A DNA stretch of 64,000 nt from Mycolicibacterium doricum (GTDB lineage Bacteria > Actinomycetota > Actinomycetes > Mycobacteriales > Mycobacteriaceae), in assembly GCF_010728155.1 (NCBI RefSeq), contig NZ_AP022605.1, forward strand, positions 3,534,001 to 3,598,000, in the 5' to 3' direction. The position numbers and the translations under genes were made by a program. Of this stretch, positions 19,764 to 27,981 are shown piece after piece (position 1 is the first letter of the stretch; each line of letters opens with the position of its first letter). Below the pieces are notes generated by a model. That model did no database searches and had not been told where the DNA came from. It saw only the letters and a program-made list of their open reading frames with translations.

Positions 19764-20141
19764 GTGGTGTCCCTCCGCATTGCTTCGACACAGTGGTGGA
19801 ACTGGCACACCACTACGCCGCGGAATGGAACGCGCTCGCCCGCTCCATAGAACAACGCTATCGGTGTGACGAAGAATGGATACAGTCGAGCTGAAACGAT
19901 CTGCTCGTGTGCGGCGCTGGACTGCAATGAATTCTGTCCGCAAGACCCGCAATCCTGCCTGCGGTGCAGCAGTTCTCACTGTCGGCTCCTGGGGTTAGTC
20001 GTCGACGTAATTGTGCCGCAGGTTGTCTCAGTTAGTGATTCATGAGCGAAGTGCGTAGTTCCAGTGTTAGCGCACAGGTTGCGTGAACATTGCAACTCGT
20101 GGCCTTGGGGTGTAAATTTGCCGCGAGTAATTTCAATTTCG

Positions 20142-20175
20142 AAATATGTCTTACTATTGCGGGTTCGACATATTT
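20142..20175. promoter_or_regulatory. Inverted repeat in AT-rich leader of the oxidoreductase gene
   Basis: AAATATGTC at 20142-20150 and GACATATTT at 20167-20175 form a perfect 9-bp inverted repeat with a 16-nt gap, about 90 bp before the start at 20264. No U-run follows, and it lies upstream of a gene, so an operator for a dimeric regulator fits better than a terminator. The regulator is unknown. Confidence 0.5.
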
Positions 20176-20263
20176 TTGAACTTCAGCTATTAATGGTTGA
20201 GGTTGATGATCGGGCGGAATGTGATCAAGCATCGATCAACTTGAAATAGGGGGATAAGGGTCA

Positions 20264-21427
20264 GTGTCAGATGAATATCCTGTCATTCTCATTGGATGCG
20301 GAGTAATTGGTCACGAACATGCCAAGGTAATCTCTCACACACCGGGATTCCGACTTGCCGCCGTTTGTGATCCCAGGCCGCGAGCACGTTGTACGGCCGT
20401 GGCGATGGCTGGCACCGACGGCAACGACGTCGCCGCGTACGAGGACTGGCCCACCGCGCTGTCCAACGCGGAGCCCAACCGCACGATTGTCGTGGTCGCA
20501 GTGCCGCCGCATCAGCACTTCGCTCCAGTCGTCGCGGCACTTCGGCAGGGTTTCCACACCCTGTGCGAGAAGCCCTTGGCTCGCACCGTGGCGGAAGCCA
20601 GCGAAATGGTGGATGAGGGAGAGCGGGCGCACGTCATGCTGGCCGAGTGTTCGAGCAGATATCTCGGTCCCGTCACTGGCCAATTCAGACAGCTTCTATC
20701 AGACGGAGTAATCGGGCGACCGTACCGGCTTGACTTCGTCGCGAGAAAAGCTCGGGCACGACCAGCGATCGATGACAACCTCGCGCCACACTGGCGTTTG
20801 TCACGCGAGCTGAGCGGCGGCGGTTCCCTTTGGGGACACGGCGAGTACGACCTCGCAATGCTCAACAGGATCTTGCCCGCGCCGAAAGAAGTTGTCGTTG
20901 CCGGAGCTTTCAGCGAGCAGATCAACACCGACTGGTCGCCCCCTGCCTCCGTGACTTATGACGTTGAGTCAACCGCTGGGGCAACGCTGACCTACGTCTA
21001 TGAGTCTTCACGCCCCATCGTTGTGCAATGGCACCGAACCGCCGGCCTGCACGGCGACTCGGAGACTTATATACGTGTGGAAGGCACAGAAGGATCGCTG
21101 CTGTGGGATTGGACGACATCACCAGAGCAGATGCTGCAGTTCACCGATGAAGCCAACCACGTCGTTCGACGCACACTGCCAGTGCGGCCGCGCCCAATGC
21201 CCCCCAACTGGTACCCATTCGCACTCTTGGCCGAGGATCTGAAGGACATCACCGATTCAAACGGTTCACACACACCGCGCAGCGTCACCGGGCAAGAAGC
21301 GATTCACTCGCTGCGCATCATGCGGAGCATGTACGACGTCGCCGCCTCGGGGGCTCCGGCCGTAGTCGAATGGCCAGACCTCCACGAACTGACCTGGGCA
21401 GACGTCTCGTCGAGCCTCGGTATGTGA
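20264..21427 (+). CDS. Gfo/Idh/MocA-family NAD(P)-dependent oxidoreductase
   Basis: 387 residues. The N-terminal Rossmann fold has GCGVIGHEHAK (residues about 11-21). The family's CEKPLA motif, whose Lys contacts cofactor and substrate, lies at about residue 101. The C-terminal alpha/beta domain includes GGGSLWGHGEYDL. Such enzymes oxidise or reduce sugar hydroxyls, often at C3 of nucleotide sugars or inositols. The start is GTG with GGGGGATAAGG about 10 nt upstream. It is the first gene after the AT-rich leader, followed by the ABC genes about 100 bp downstream, so it may lead that operon. Substrate unknown. Confidence 0.85.
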   Translation: MSDEYPVILIGCGVIGHEHAKVISHTPGFRLAAVCDPRPRARCTAVAMAGTDGNDVAAYEDWPTALSNAEPNRTIVVVAVPPHQHFAPVVAALRQGFHTLCEKPLARTVAEASEMVDEGERAHVMLAECSSRYLGPVTGQFRQLLSDGVIGRPYRLDFVARKARARPAIDDNLAPHWRLSRELSGGGSLWGHGEYDLAMLNRILPAPKEVVVAGAFSEQINTDWSPPASVTYDVESTAGATLTYVYESSRPIVVQWHRTAGLHGDSETYIRVEGTEGSLLWDWTTSPEQMLQFTDEANHVVRRTLPVRPRPMPPNWYPFALLAEDLKDITDSNGSHTPRSVTGQEAIHSLRIMRSMYDVAASGAPAVVEWPDLHELTWADVSSSLGM

Positions 21428-21533
21428 GCCCAGGAGGCGCCGCACTCGCCGACGTTGCGGACCTCCCGACACACGGTGGCGCAGGTCAGCAAACATGCGC
21501 ACCGAACGCTGCCTACACAACATGGGAGCCACC

Positions 21534-23378
21534 ATGAATGCGGTCCGACACCTCGTGCAGGACCGGATCGCACTCCTTGGTTTGCTGACGCACGCCGGTA
21601 CGACCGCCGCCGCAGGCATAGGTCTGCTGATGGTTGTGACGTCGCTGCTACCAGCTTTGACGGCGATAGCGGTATCGGAAGTCGTGAGGCACGTTATCGA
21701 AGCGTCCACGGCTCACGGGCGTACAACTGCGTTGGTCATGCCCATCGTAGTTGTCGGGAGTCTGCTCGCCTGCGAACACGTAGCGCAGTCGCTCCTCGTG
21801 CCGCTGCGGGAGTGGGTCGCGACTCGAGTCAATGGTGGTGTGCGCCAGATGGTTCGGCGGTCGCTGTCCGTTCCCGTTGGCATCGACCACCTCCAGGACC
21901 AGGTCATACGGGATGCTGCGGCACTTCCAGTGGAGGAGCAATCCCTATTCAACGTTGGCGCCGGGGCGGATGGCCAACTCTGGTTGATGAGCCGATTCGT
22001 CGGCGCGTTTGGCGCAGCTGCCGTCGTTGCCCATTACTCGCTTCTTTCCGCCGTTATCGCGTTGAGCGGTGTTGTGTGGCAACGGTCTCTGGTACGGCGC
22101 CATTACGTCACGGGATTTTCCGACACTGCAACGAACACGACGGGTGCGGTGCGCGCCAAGCGCTACTGGTCCGAGGTCGTAGGCTCACCGCTGGGCGCCA
22201 AGGAATTACGGGTCTTTGGAGCCAACGAATGGGCTGTGAAGCAGTTCGCGAGATTTGGCAGGGAGGTATTCCGCGGCCAGCAGCGGGTGATATTCGGAGC
22301 ATTTCCACTGTATTGGAAGGCTTTTCTGCTGCTGACCATGGCCTGCGGAGTGCCGTTCTTACTGCTTGCACGAGCGGGGATTTCCGGGGCGCTGTCAGTG
22401 GCTGATCTCACCGCTGGCCTCGGCGGTGTGGTAGCCACCGCGGGCGTCCTAGGAGGACTGGGGTGGGAGTGCTACGCGATCGAAGCAGCTGTTCCGCAAT
22501 TGGCCGCGCTGCGCCGGCTGCGTCGCCTGGAGGAAGAGCGAACACAGCAACGCCGATCGTGCGTGTCGTTAGCACAGTCGATCACAGTCCGCGATCCCGC
22601 CATTCGCTTCGAGCGGGTGTCGTTTCGTTACCCGGGCACGAGTCGCGACGTGTTAACAGGCCTAGACCTCGATCTGCACCCCGGCCAGGTGGTCGCGGTC
22701 GTCGGCGAGAATGGTTCCGGCAAGTCCACTTTGCTCAAACTGCTGGCCGGGTTCTACACGCCCTCCGCGGGTCGTATCCTCATCAATGGTCACGATCTAC
22801 GCGATGTCGACCCTGGGGCGTGGCGAAACCAGATCGCGATCGTTCTCCAAGATTTCGTCCAATTCGAGCTCACGGCGCTGGAAAACGTAACGCTGTCCGA
22901 GGCCAGCCGACCATTCAACGCTGACCACGCCAGAGCCGCCGCAGAGCAGGCAGGTGCTCGTGAGTTGATCGAGGCACTCCCGGATACCTGGAACACAATG
23001 CTATCCCGCCAATTCCGACACGGAATCGAGCTCTCTGGTGGGCAATGGCAGCGCATTTCGCTCGCCCGCGCCTTCTACGCGAGGCGACGAGGTCGGCGGG
23101 TGCTGATCATGGACGAGCCGACATCGAGCCTGGATGTCACGGCAGAGGTCGGCTTGATCGAGCACCTGACCTGTGGACCCGACGGGTTCACCGTGGTTGC
23201 CTCACACCGGTTCTCCACCGTTCGGCACGCGCACCGAATCGTGGTCCTGGACAGAGGCCGCGTGATCGAGGACGGCGACCACGCCACTCTCCACGCACTC
23301 GGTGGCTCCTACACGCGGCTATACGACCTGCAGGCCAACAACTTCCAGGAACGACCGAGTGAGGATGGTTCGTCATGA
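21534..23378 (+). CDS. ABC exporter half-transporter (TMD-NBD), first of pair
   Basis: 614 residues: an N-terminal type I exporter membrane domain (residues about 1-330) and a C-terminal ATPase. Walker A (GENGSGKS) begins at residue 391. The Q-loop lies in IVLQDF, the signature is LSGGQWQR, Walker B is LIMDEPTSSLD and the switch His is in VASHR. All catalytic elements are present. The ATG at 21534 is chosen because GGGAG lies 6 nt before it; in-frame ATGs at 21495 and 21522 lack this. The stop overlaps the next gene by 4 nt (ATGA), indicating a heterodimer with it. The substrate is not evident; the LSGGQWQR type is common in peptide and natural-product exporters. Confidence 0.9.
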   Translation: MNAVRHLVQDRIALLGLLTHAGTTAAAGIGLLMVVTSLLPALTAIAVSEVVRHVIEASTAHGRTTALVMPIVVVGSLLACEHVAQSLLVPLREWVATRVNGGVRQMVRRSLSVPVGIDHLQDQVIRDAAALPVEEQSLFNVGAGADGQLWLMSRFVGAFGAAAVVAHYSLLSAVIALSGVVWQRSLVRRHYVTGFSDTATNTTGAVRAKRYWSEVVGSPLGAKELRVFGANEWAVKQFARFGREVFRGQQRVIFGAFPLYWKAFLLLTMACGVPFLLLARAGISGALSVADLTAGLGGVVATAGVLGGLGWECYAIEAAVPQLAALRRLRRLEEERTQQRRSCVSLAQSITVRDPAIRFERVSFRYPGTSRDVLTGLDLDLHPGQVVAVVGENGSGKSTLLKLLAGFYTPSAGRILINGHDLRDVDPGAWRNQIAIVLQDFVQFELTALENVTLSEASRPFNADHARAAAEQAGARELIEALPDTWNTMLSRQFRHGIELSGGQWQRISLARAFYARRRGRRVLIMDEPTSSLDVTAEVGLIEHLTCGPDGFTVVASHRFSTVRHAHRIVVLDRGRVIEDGDHATLHALGGSYTRLYDLQANNFQERPSEDGSS

Positions 23379-25288
23379 CGGCGCCCGTACCCGACCGGCT
23401 CGATGAAGGCGTCCCCACCATGCCGATCGCCCGTCGAATACGGTTTATGCGGCAGGCAGCAGCGCGGGCGGAGCGGAGGTTGATGATTGTCGCCGCTGCC
23501 ATGTTAGTCGTCAACGGCCTATCTGGTGCAGCGCAGGCCGTGGCCCTGAGCTGGATCGTGGACGGAGTCATCGATGGCCAGATGACTAAGACAGTCGTCG
23601 GTGCGGTGGTGGGTGGCTTGGCACTTGCCGCCCTGAGAGTCACCGCATGGAGCTTGGTCGACATCCCCGGCATTCTCGGCCTCGAAGCTGGCCTTGAACT
23701 CGAACGCGAGACGCTGCTGCGTACCGCAACCATGCCGGGACTTCATAGCCTGGAGCGGCCGACCTACCTCGATCAGGTCGCACTGGTGCGCACCGGTGGC
23801 GCCGAGCTGGTGAGGTCACTGTTCTCGCTAGCTAGATCCGCGTCGTTGCTGCTCAGGTTGGTCGTCAGTCTGTGGCTGTTCGCTACCATCGACCCTTTCC
23901 TAACGGTCGTGCCCGTCGTCGCGATCCCGGCACTAGCGCTCATCCAACGCGGACAGCGCCATACCGATCGGGCCATAAACCAGGCTACTGAAGACAATCG
24001 TGCCGCCTCAGCACTTCACCAACTATTTCTCCAACCCGCGGCGGCCATGGAGATGCGGGTCTTCGGATGTGCCACGTGGCTGGACAGTCGCGCCGACGAT
24101 CACTGGCAGCGCTCGGCACGAACGATCCGACGCGGCGCCTTCCGAGCAGCGGGGGCCAGCGTGATCGGTTGGCTCCTGCTCACCTCCGGGTATGTGACCG
24201 CACTACTGTTGGTCGCCAACCAGGCACGCGCAGGTCTCGCCTCTGCCGGTGACATCGTCCTCGTCTCCCAGCTCGCGCTGCAGTTGCGCGGCAATATAAT
24301 CGAGGCCAGCTTGGTCGCCAGCTCGACTGCGACGGCGATGAGAACCGTCGATCGATTCCTCTGGCTGGAAGACGTCGCCGCCGCCGAACACGCCCAATAT
24401 TGCGGCACGTCACTTGCACCGGACCTTCTGACCGACGGCATCCGCTTAGAGCACGTGTCGTTCAGTTACCCCGGAACCAACAAAGCGGTGCTCCGCGACG
24501 TTTGTCTGCATCTTCCGGCCGGCACGACCGTCGCCGTGGTCGGTAACAACGGTGCAGGCAAGAGTTCCCTGGTCAAGCTTCTTACCGGGCTTTACCGCCC
24601 TGGCCAAGGCCGGGTTCTCATCGAGGGCATCGACCTGGTAGACGTCGACCTTACCGACTGGAGGTGCAAGCTCTCTGCCACATTCCAGGACTACCTCCGC
24701 CTGGAGGGTCCGGCGCGATACAGCATGGGGATCGGCGATGCGCGCGCGATGGACGACGATCAAAGGTTGCGCGAGGCACTCAAACGCGCTAGCTCAGAGA
24801 CACTTACCCACCACTGGCCGGCCGGGCTCGATACCCATTTGGGCATCACCTATGACGACGGGATCGAACTATCCGGTGGTCAGTGGCAGCGCCTCGCCGT
24901 CGCCCGCGCGATGATGCGTGACCAGCCATTACTCCTCATCCTCGACGAGCCGACCGCCGCTCTCGATCCTGTCGTCGAACACGCCCTGTTCGTGCGCTAT
25001 CTTCAGGCCGCGCGGCGGGTCGCCGGCAGCCGAGGAATTACCGTCTTCATCACGCACCGCATCTCTTCGGCCCGCATGGCCGACCTTGTCGTGGTGCTTC
25101 ACGACGGCCGCATCGCAGAGTGCGGCACCCACGTTGATCTGCTCAGCGCGAATGGAGCTTACTCAGCCCAATTCCGGCAACACGCAGCTGCGTACGCCGA
25201 TGAGCGCGATAAACGTCGCCGCAGTGACCTGCACGACCACGAACCAACGCCCCCTGTGCGCGGCTCGTCGAAGGAAACAACTATCTAA
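23375..25288 (+). CDS. ABC exporter half-transporter (TMD-NBD), second of pair
   Basis: 637 residues with the same TMD-NBD layout as its upstream partner. Walker A (GNNGAGKS) begins at residue 390, the Q-loop is in ATFQDY, the signature is LSGGQWQR, Walker B is LILDEPTAALD and the switch His is in FITHR. Both ATPase sites of the presumed heterodimer therefore look competent. Its C-terminus is a charged tail. The start overlaps the preceding stop. The 3' end overlaps the convergent glycosyltransferase gene by 8 bp. Confidence 0.9.
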   Translation: MTAPVPDRLDEGVPTMPIARRIRFMRQAAARAERRLMIVAAAMLVVNGLSGAAQAVALSWIVDGVIDGQMTKTVVGAVVGGLALAALRVTAWSLVDIPGILGLEAGLELERETLLRTATMPGLHSLERPTYLDQVALVRTGGAELVRSLFSLARSASLLLRLVVSLWLFATIDPFLTVVPVVAIPALALIQRGQRHTDRAINQATEDNRAASALHQLFLQPAAAMEMRVFGCATWLDSRADDHWQRSARTIRRGAFRAAGASVIGWLLLTSGYVTALLLVANQARAGLASAGDIVLVSQLALQLRGNIIEASLVASSTATAMRTVDRFLWLEDVAAAEHAQYCGTSLAPDLLTDGIRLEHVSFSYPGTNKAVLRDVCLHLPAGTTVAVVGNNGAGKSSLVKLLTGLYRPGQGRVLIEGIDLVDVDLTDWRCKLSATFQDYLRLEGPARYSMGIGDARAMDDDQRLREALKRASSETLTHHWPAGLDTHLGITYDDGIELSGGQWQRLAVARAMMRDQPLLLILDEPTAALDPVVEHALFVRYLQAARRVAGSRGITVFITHRISSARMADLVVVLHDGRIAECGTHVDLLSANGAYSAQFRQHAAAYADERDKRRRSDLHDHEPTPPVRGSSKETTI

Positions 25289-26471
25289 CCGTGCCTCGGA
25301 GGCTGTGCGTGCTGGCGATCAGAGATGTCCGCTCGCGCAGGATGGGCGCCCAGAAGGTTGCGACATGCCTGCGAACAGTGGCATCAATAGCTGATCGATC
25401 GTGCTCAGTGTCCACACGATCTGCCGTTTCTGTCGCCAAAGCGGGCTCAGCGTCAAACCTCTGCATCCACTCCGCGACATCCGCACCCGCATCGCCGGGC
25501 GGGGCACCGTCCAGCACCCTTTCAAGCCAGGACGCATCGTAGCTTCGAACGCAGACATCACCGCCCCGAACCAGATTCAGTTCGAACTCGTGCGGCCAGA
25601 CCATCTCGTTCGGCCGCGGCCGCCGCCTGATTCGGAAGTCGGTCACCGCATCGCCAGCGTCGATGACGAAGTACCAACGTAACAACGAGTAGTACACAGC
25701 CAGGATCCGCCGGAACGTCGCAGTGGTGAGTAACTCGCTGACAATTGATCCCATGATTCGATACCGGCCGTTGGGAATCTGTTCGGCCATTGCCGTCAAG
25801 AAGCGCGATGTCAAGTCACGACCGCTATGAGGCCACATGATGCGAGTGCTCACGTAGTACTGAAAGTAGTCGTCCAGGATCGGGAAGACCCGCATCAGCG
25901 GGGGAGCGAACCGCCGGGTATGCACAAAACTCAGGGGTGGGCCGAACTCCCCATCGAATCGCCGATCGACCTCTTGCAGGCGCCACAGGTCGGCGACTCT
26001 GCCATGGAAACACTCATCGGAAAGGTGAAGACACCGCGCCGTATGAAACCAGGGAACCCAAATCTTGTTGTGGAAGACCTGCGGGACGTCTGATCGTATG
26101 TTGAAGTCAACGCCTTCCACGCCGCGCCGCAGAACTCGCTTTGTCAGTTGCGGGGACATCCAAAGGTCCGGCCGTGTCTTGAGCACGTTGTCCATCGGTG
26201 ACAGCCGTTCCATCGCCGCCGACAACGAACGGATCTGCGTGAGGACGTTCCCGGCGCCTCGATGACGCATAGGTGGTAGCTCAATAACGACTGCGCCGCA
26301 GTTGTTTAACGCGCTGCGCACCTCAGGGAAAGCATCCAGCTCGCCTCGCCAGTCCGAATAAATCACCCCGTCGCAGAGGCCCTCACGTCTGATCTGGCCC
26401 AGCACTGTGAGAGAGCGCACAAAGAGATCTGGCTCCCGGACCTGGCCAGTAAAGACGACATACGTAGCGAT
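25281..26471 (-). CDS. WavE-like glycosyltransferase / polysaccharide synthesis protein
   Basis: About 396 residues resembling the WavE family of lipopolysaccharide-synthesis proteins. The N-terminus has VVFTGQVREPDLF and a later DNVLKTRPDLWMS block, where the family has VLKxRxD. Protein similarity clearly begins upstream of the first conventional start codon (GTG at 26420). In that frame an ideal Shine-Dalgarno (GGGAGGTG) lies 6 nt before an ATC codon at 26471, so translation may start at ATC or the original ATG may have mutated. If only standard starts are allowed, the gene is 25281-26420 (379 aa) and has lost its first strand. Convergent with the ABC genes, 3' of the epimerase. Acceptor and donor unknown. 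Confidence 0.7.
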   Translation of the reverse strand: MATYVVFTGQVREPDLFVRSLTVLGQIRREGLCDGVIYSDWRGELDAFPEVRSALNNCGAVVIELPPMRHRGAGNVLTQIRSLSAAMERLSPMDNVLKTRPDLWMSPQLTKRVLRRGVEGVDFNIRSDVPQVFHNKIWVPWFHTARCLHLSDECFHGRVADLWRLQEVDRRFDGEFGPPLSFVHTRRFAPPLMRVFPILDDYFQYYVSTRIMWPHSGRDLTSRFLTAMAEQIPNGRYRIMGSIVSELLTTATFRRILAVYYSLLRWYFVIDAGDAVTDFRIRRRPRPNEMVWPHEFELNLVRGGDVCVRSYDASWLERVLDGAPPGDAGADVAEWMQRFDAEPALATETADRVDTEHDRSAIDATVRRHVATFWAPILRERTSLIASTHSLRGTVR

Positions 26472-26518
26472 GGAGCACCTCCCGATCCAGTAAGCGCATG
26501 GCCGACACGCAGCTCACG

Positions 26519-27487
26519 TCATGCGGAAAGCTGGCGCTGACGCACCTGGGCCTCGATCCAGCGATAAGTCTCTGTGAGGCCATCCTCAAGGCTGACACGT
26601 GGTTCCCAGTGGAGGACCTCGCGTAGCAGAGAATTATCCGAGTTGCGGCCTCGAACTCCTTGGGGCCCCGGCACATGCGTCAGCTCGACGTCCCGTTTCC
26701 CGGAGATCTCGATAATAATTCGCGCGAGATCGTTGATGGTGACCGATCTTTCGGTGCCCAGGTTGATGGGGTCGGCAAAGTCACTGCGCATGATCGCATG
26801 AATGCCATGCACGCAATCACTGACATGACAAAAGGAGCGTCGCTGCTCACCATCACCCCAAATCTCAATCTTGCCACCAGAATTCACTTCTGCCACCTTT
26901 CTGCAGAGCGCAGCAGGCGCCTTTTCGCGACCACCGTCATAGGTGCCGTAAGAGCCGTAGATGTTGTGAAGGCGAACGACACGTGACTGTAAGCCGAACT
27001 CGCTCGCGTAGTACCCACACGTCCTTTCCGCCATGAGCTTCTCCCACCCGTATGCGTCCTCCGGATGAGCCGGGTAGGCGGAGGCCTCTCGAAGCGGCTC
27101 GCTATCCACCGAAGCTTGGTCGTAGAAGGGATAAACACACGCCGACGACGTGAGAAAGTAACGGGCCACCCCATTTTCGCTTGCGGCGTGAATGCAGTTC
27201 AGGTTGATCAGCGAGTTATTGCGCATGATCTCGGCGTGATGCGACGAAATGAACCCCATCCCACCCATGTCGGCGGCCAGCGCGTACACGTCGTCGATAT
27301 CGCGAAAAGCATCCAGACAGTCATCCCAACAACGGAGGTCGCGAATCAGGAACTCGTTGGCGTCGGTCGCCGAGTACCGGGGCTGAACGTAGTCGACGCC
27401 TCGCACCCAATAGCCGAGACCTTTGAGAAAAGTGACCAGGTGGCGACCGATGAACCCAGACGCACCCGTGACAAGAACACGATCCAT
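26519..27487 (-). CDS. GDP-mannose 3,5-epimerase-like SDR enzyme
   Basis: 322-residue extended short-chain dehydrogenase very similar to plant GDP-mannose 3,5-epimerase, which makes GDP-L-galactose and GDP-L-gulose. Visible matches: GASGFIG (nucleotide binding), LAADMGGMGFI, SSACVYP with the catalytic-type Cys117, YGWEK (Tyr146, Lys150), HNIYGSYGT, GGREKAPAA with Lys189 (the second acid/base residue) and PGPQGVRGRNSDN. The ATG at 27487 is preferred (AAGG about 10 nt upstream); a GTG at 27496 is the alternative. It probably shares a transcript with the downstream WavE-like gene. It could supply an unusual L-hexose to that transferase. Activity is inferred from residues. Confidence 0.88.
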   Translation of the reverse strand: MDRVLVTGASGFIGRHLVTFLKGLGYWVRGVDYVQPRYSATDANEFLIRDLRCWDDCLDAFRDIDDVYALAADMGGMGFISSHHAEIMRNNSLINLNCIHAASENGVARYFLTSSACVYPFYDQASVDSEPLREASAYPAHPEDAYGWEKLMAERTCGYYASEFGLQSRVVRLHNIYGSYGTYDGGREKAPAALCRKVAEVNSGGKIEIWGDGEQRRSFCHVSDCVHGIHAIMRSDFADPINLGTERSVTINDLARIIIEISGKRDVELTHVPGPQGVRGRNSDNSLLREVLHWEPRVSLEDGLTETYRWIEAQVRQRQLSA

Positions 27488-27553
27488 TCTGCACACACCT
27501 TCTAGAGACTGACGATCTGCTGCACAAGCTGATGACAGCTCCGCTACGTGCCG

Positions 27554-27877
27554 TTAAGAGCTGATGTGGTCATGATTACTGTCCATTCGCCACGGGTCAA
27601 TGCCAACGAAGTGTATTCGGCCGCAGCGATATTCAATGAGAAGATCACCAGACAGCGCCAGGCGGATGTCCTCAGCGAGCCCGGGATGTGGCGTAGTAAC
27701 CAGCAGACACGAGTGCAGCGAATATCCACCGCATACCGATTTGGAATGCGTATCGAAAAGTGCAGTCTCGAGCTCTATGGCCCCTGTCGTCGGGTCGTCG
27801 GCCTTGGCGTTCCCTGCCCTGCTCCTCACGCCCCCCACGCCGTAGTGGCCTTCTGTTTCCGTACCGCACCCGCGCAT
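27554..27877 (-). CDS. Hypothetical protein, 107 aa
   Basis: Minus-strand frame upstream of and parallel to the epimerase gene, 66 bp away. The ATG has GGAG 10 nt upstream. The C-terminal half (FDTHSKSVCGGYSLHSC, GDLLIEYRCGRIHFVGID) looks protein-like, the first 30 residues do not. The IS1380-family element lies 100 bp upstream, so this may be the remnant of a longer gene. No family recognised. Confidence 0.35.
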   Translation of the reverse strand: MRGCGTETEGHYGVGGVRSRAGNAKADDPTTGAIELETALFDTHSKSVCGGYSLHSCLLVTTPHPGLAEDIRLALSGDLLIEYRCGRIHFVGIDPWRMDSNHDHISS

Positions 27878-27981
27878 CGCGTTCTTGCTCCGCGACTTTC
27901 TTTCGGCCTAGCCGTTCCAAGGTTGGGTGCCGCCCGTGGTATTCCTAGAAGGATTCAACGAACGCGATAGCGCCCACTAAG

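Larger units (their letters stand above)
19292..20263. other. 972-bp stretch without a confident gene
   Basis: Only weak open frames. The best is a minus-strand 66-codon frame at 19563-19763, listed separately. The right part (about 20020-20260) is strongly AT-rich compared with the rest of the window and carries an inverted repeat upstream of the oxidoreductase gene. The remainder may be decayed coding sequence. Confidence 0.5.
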
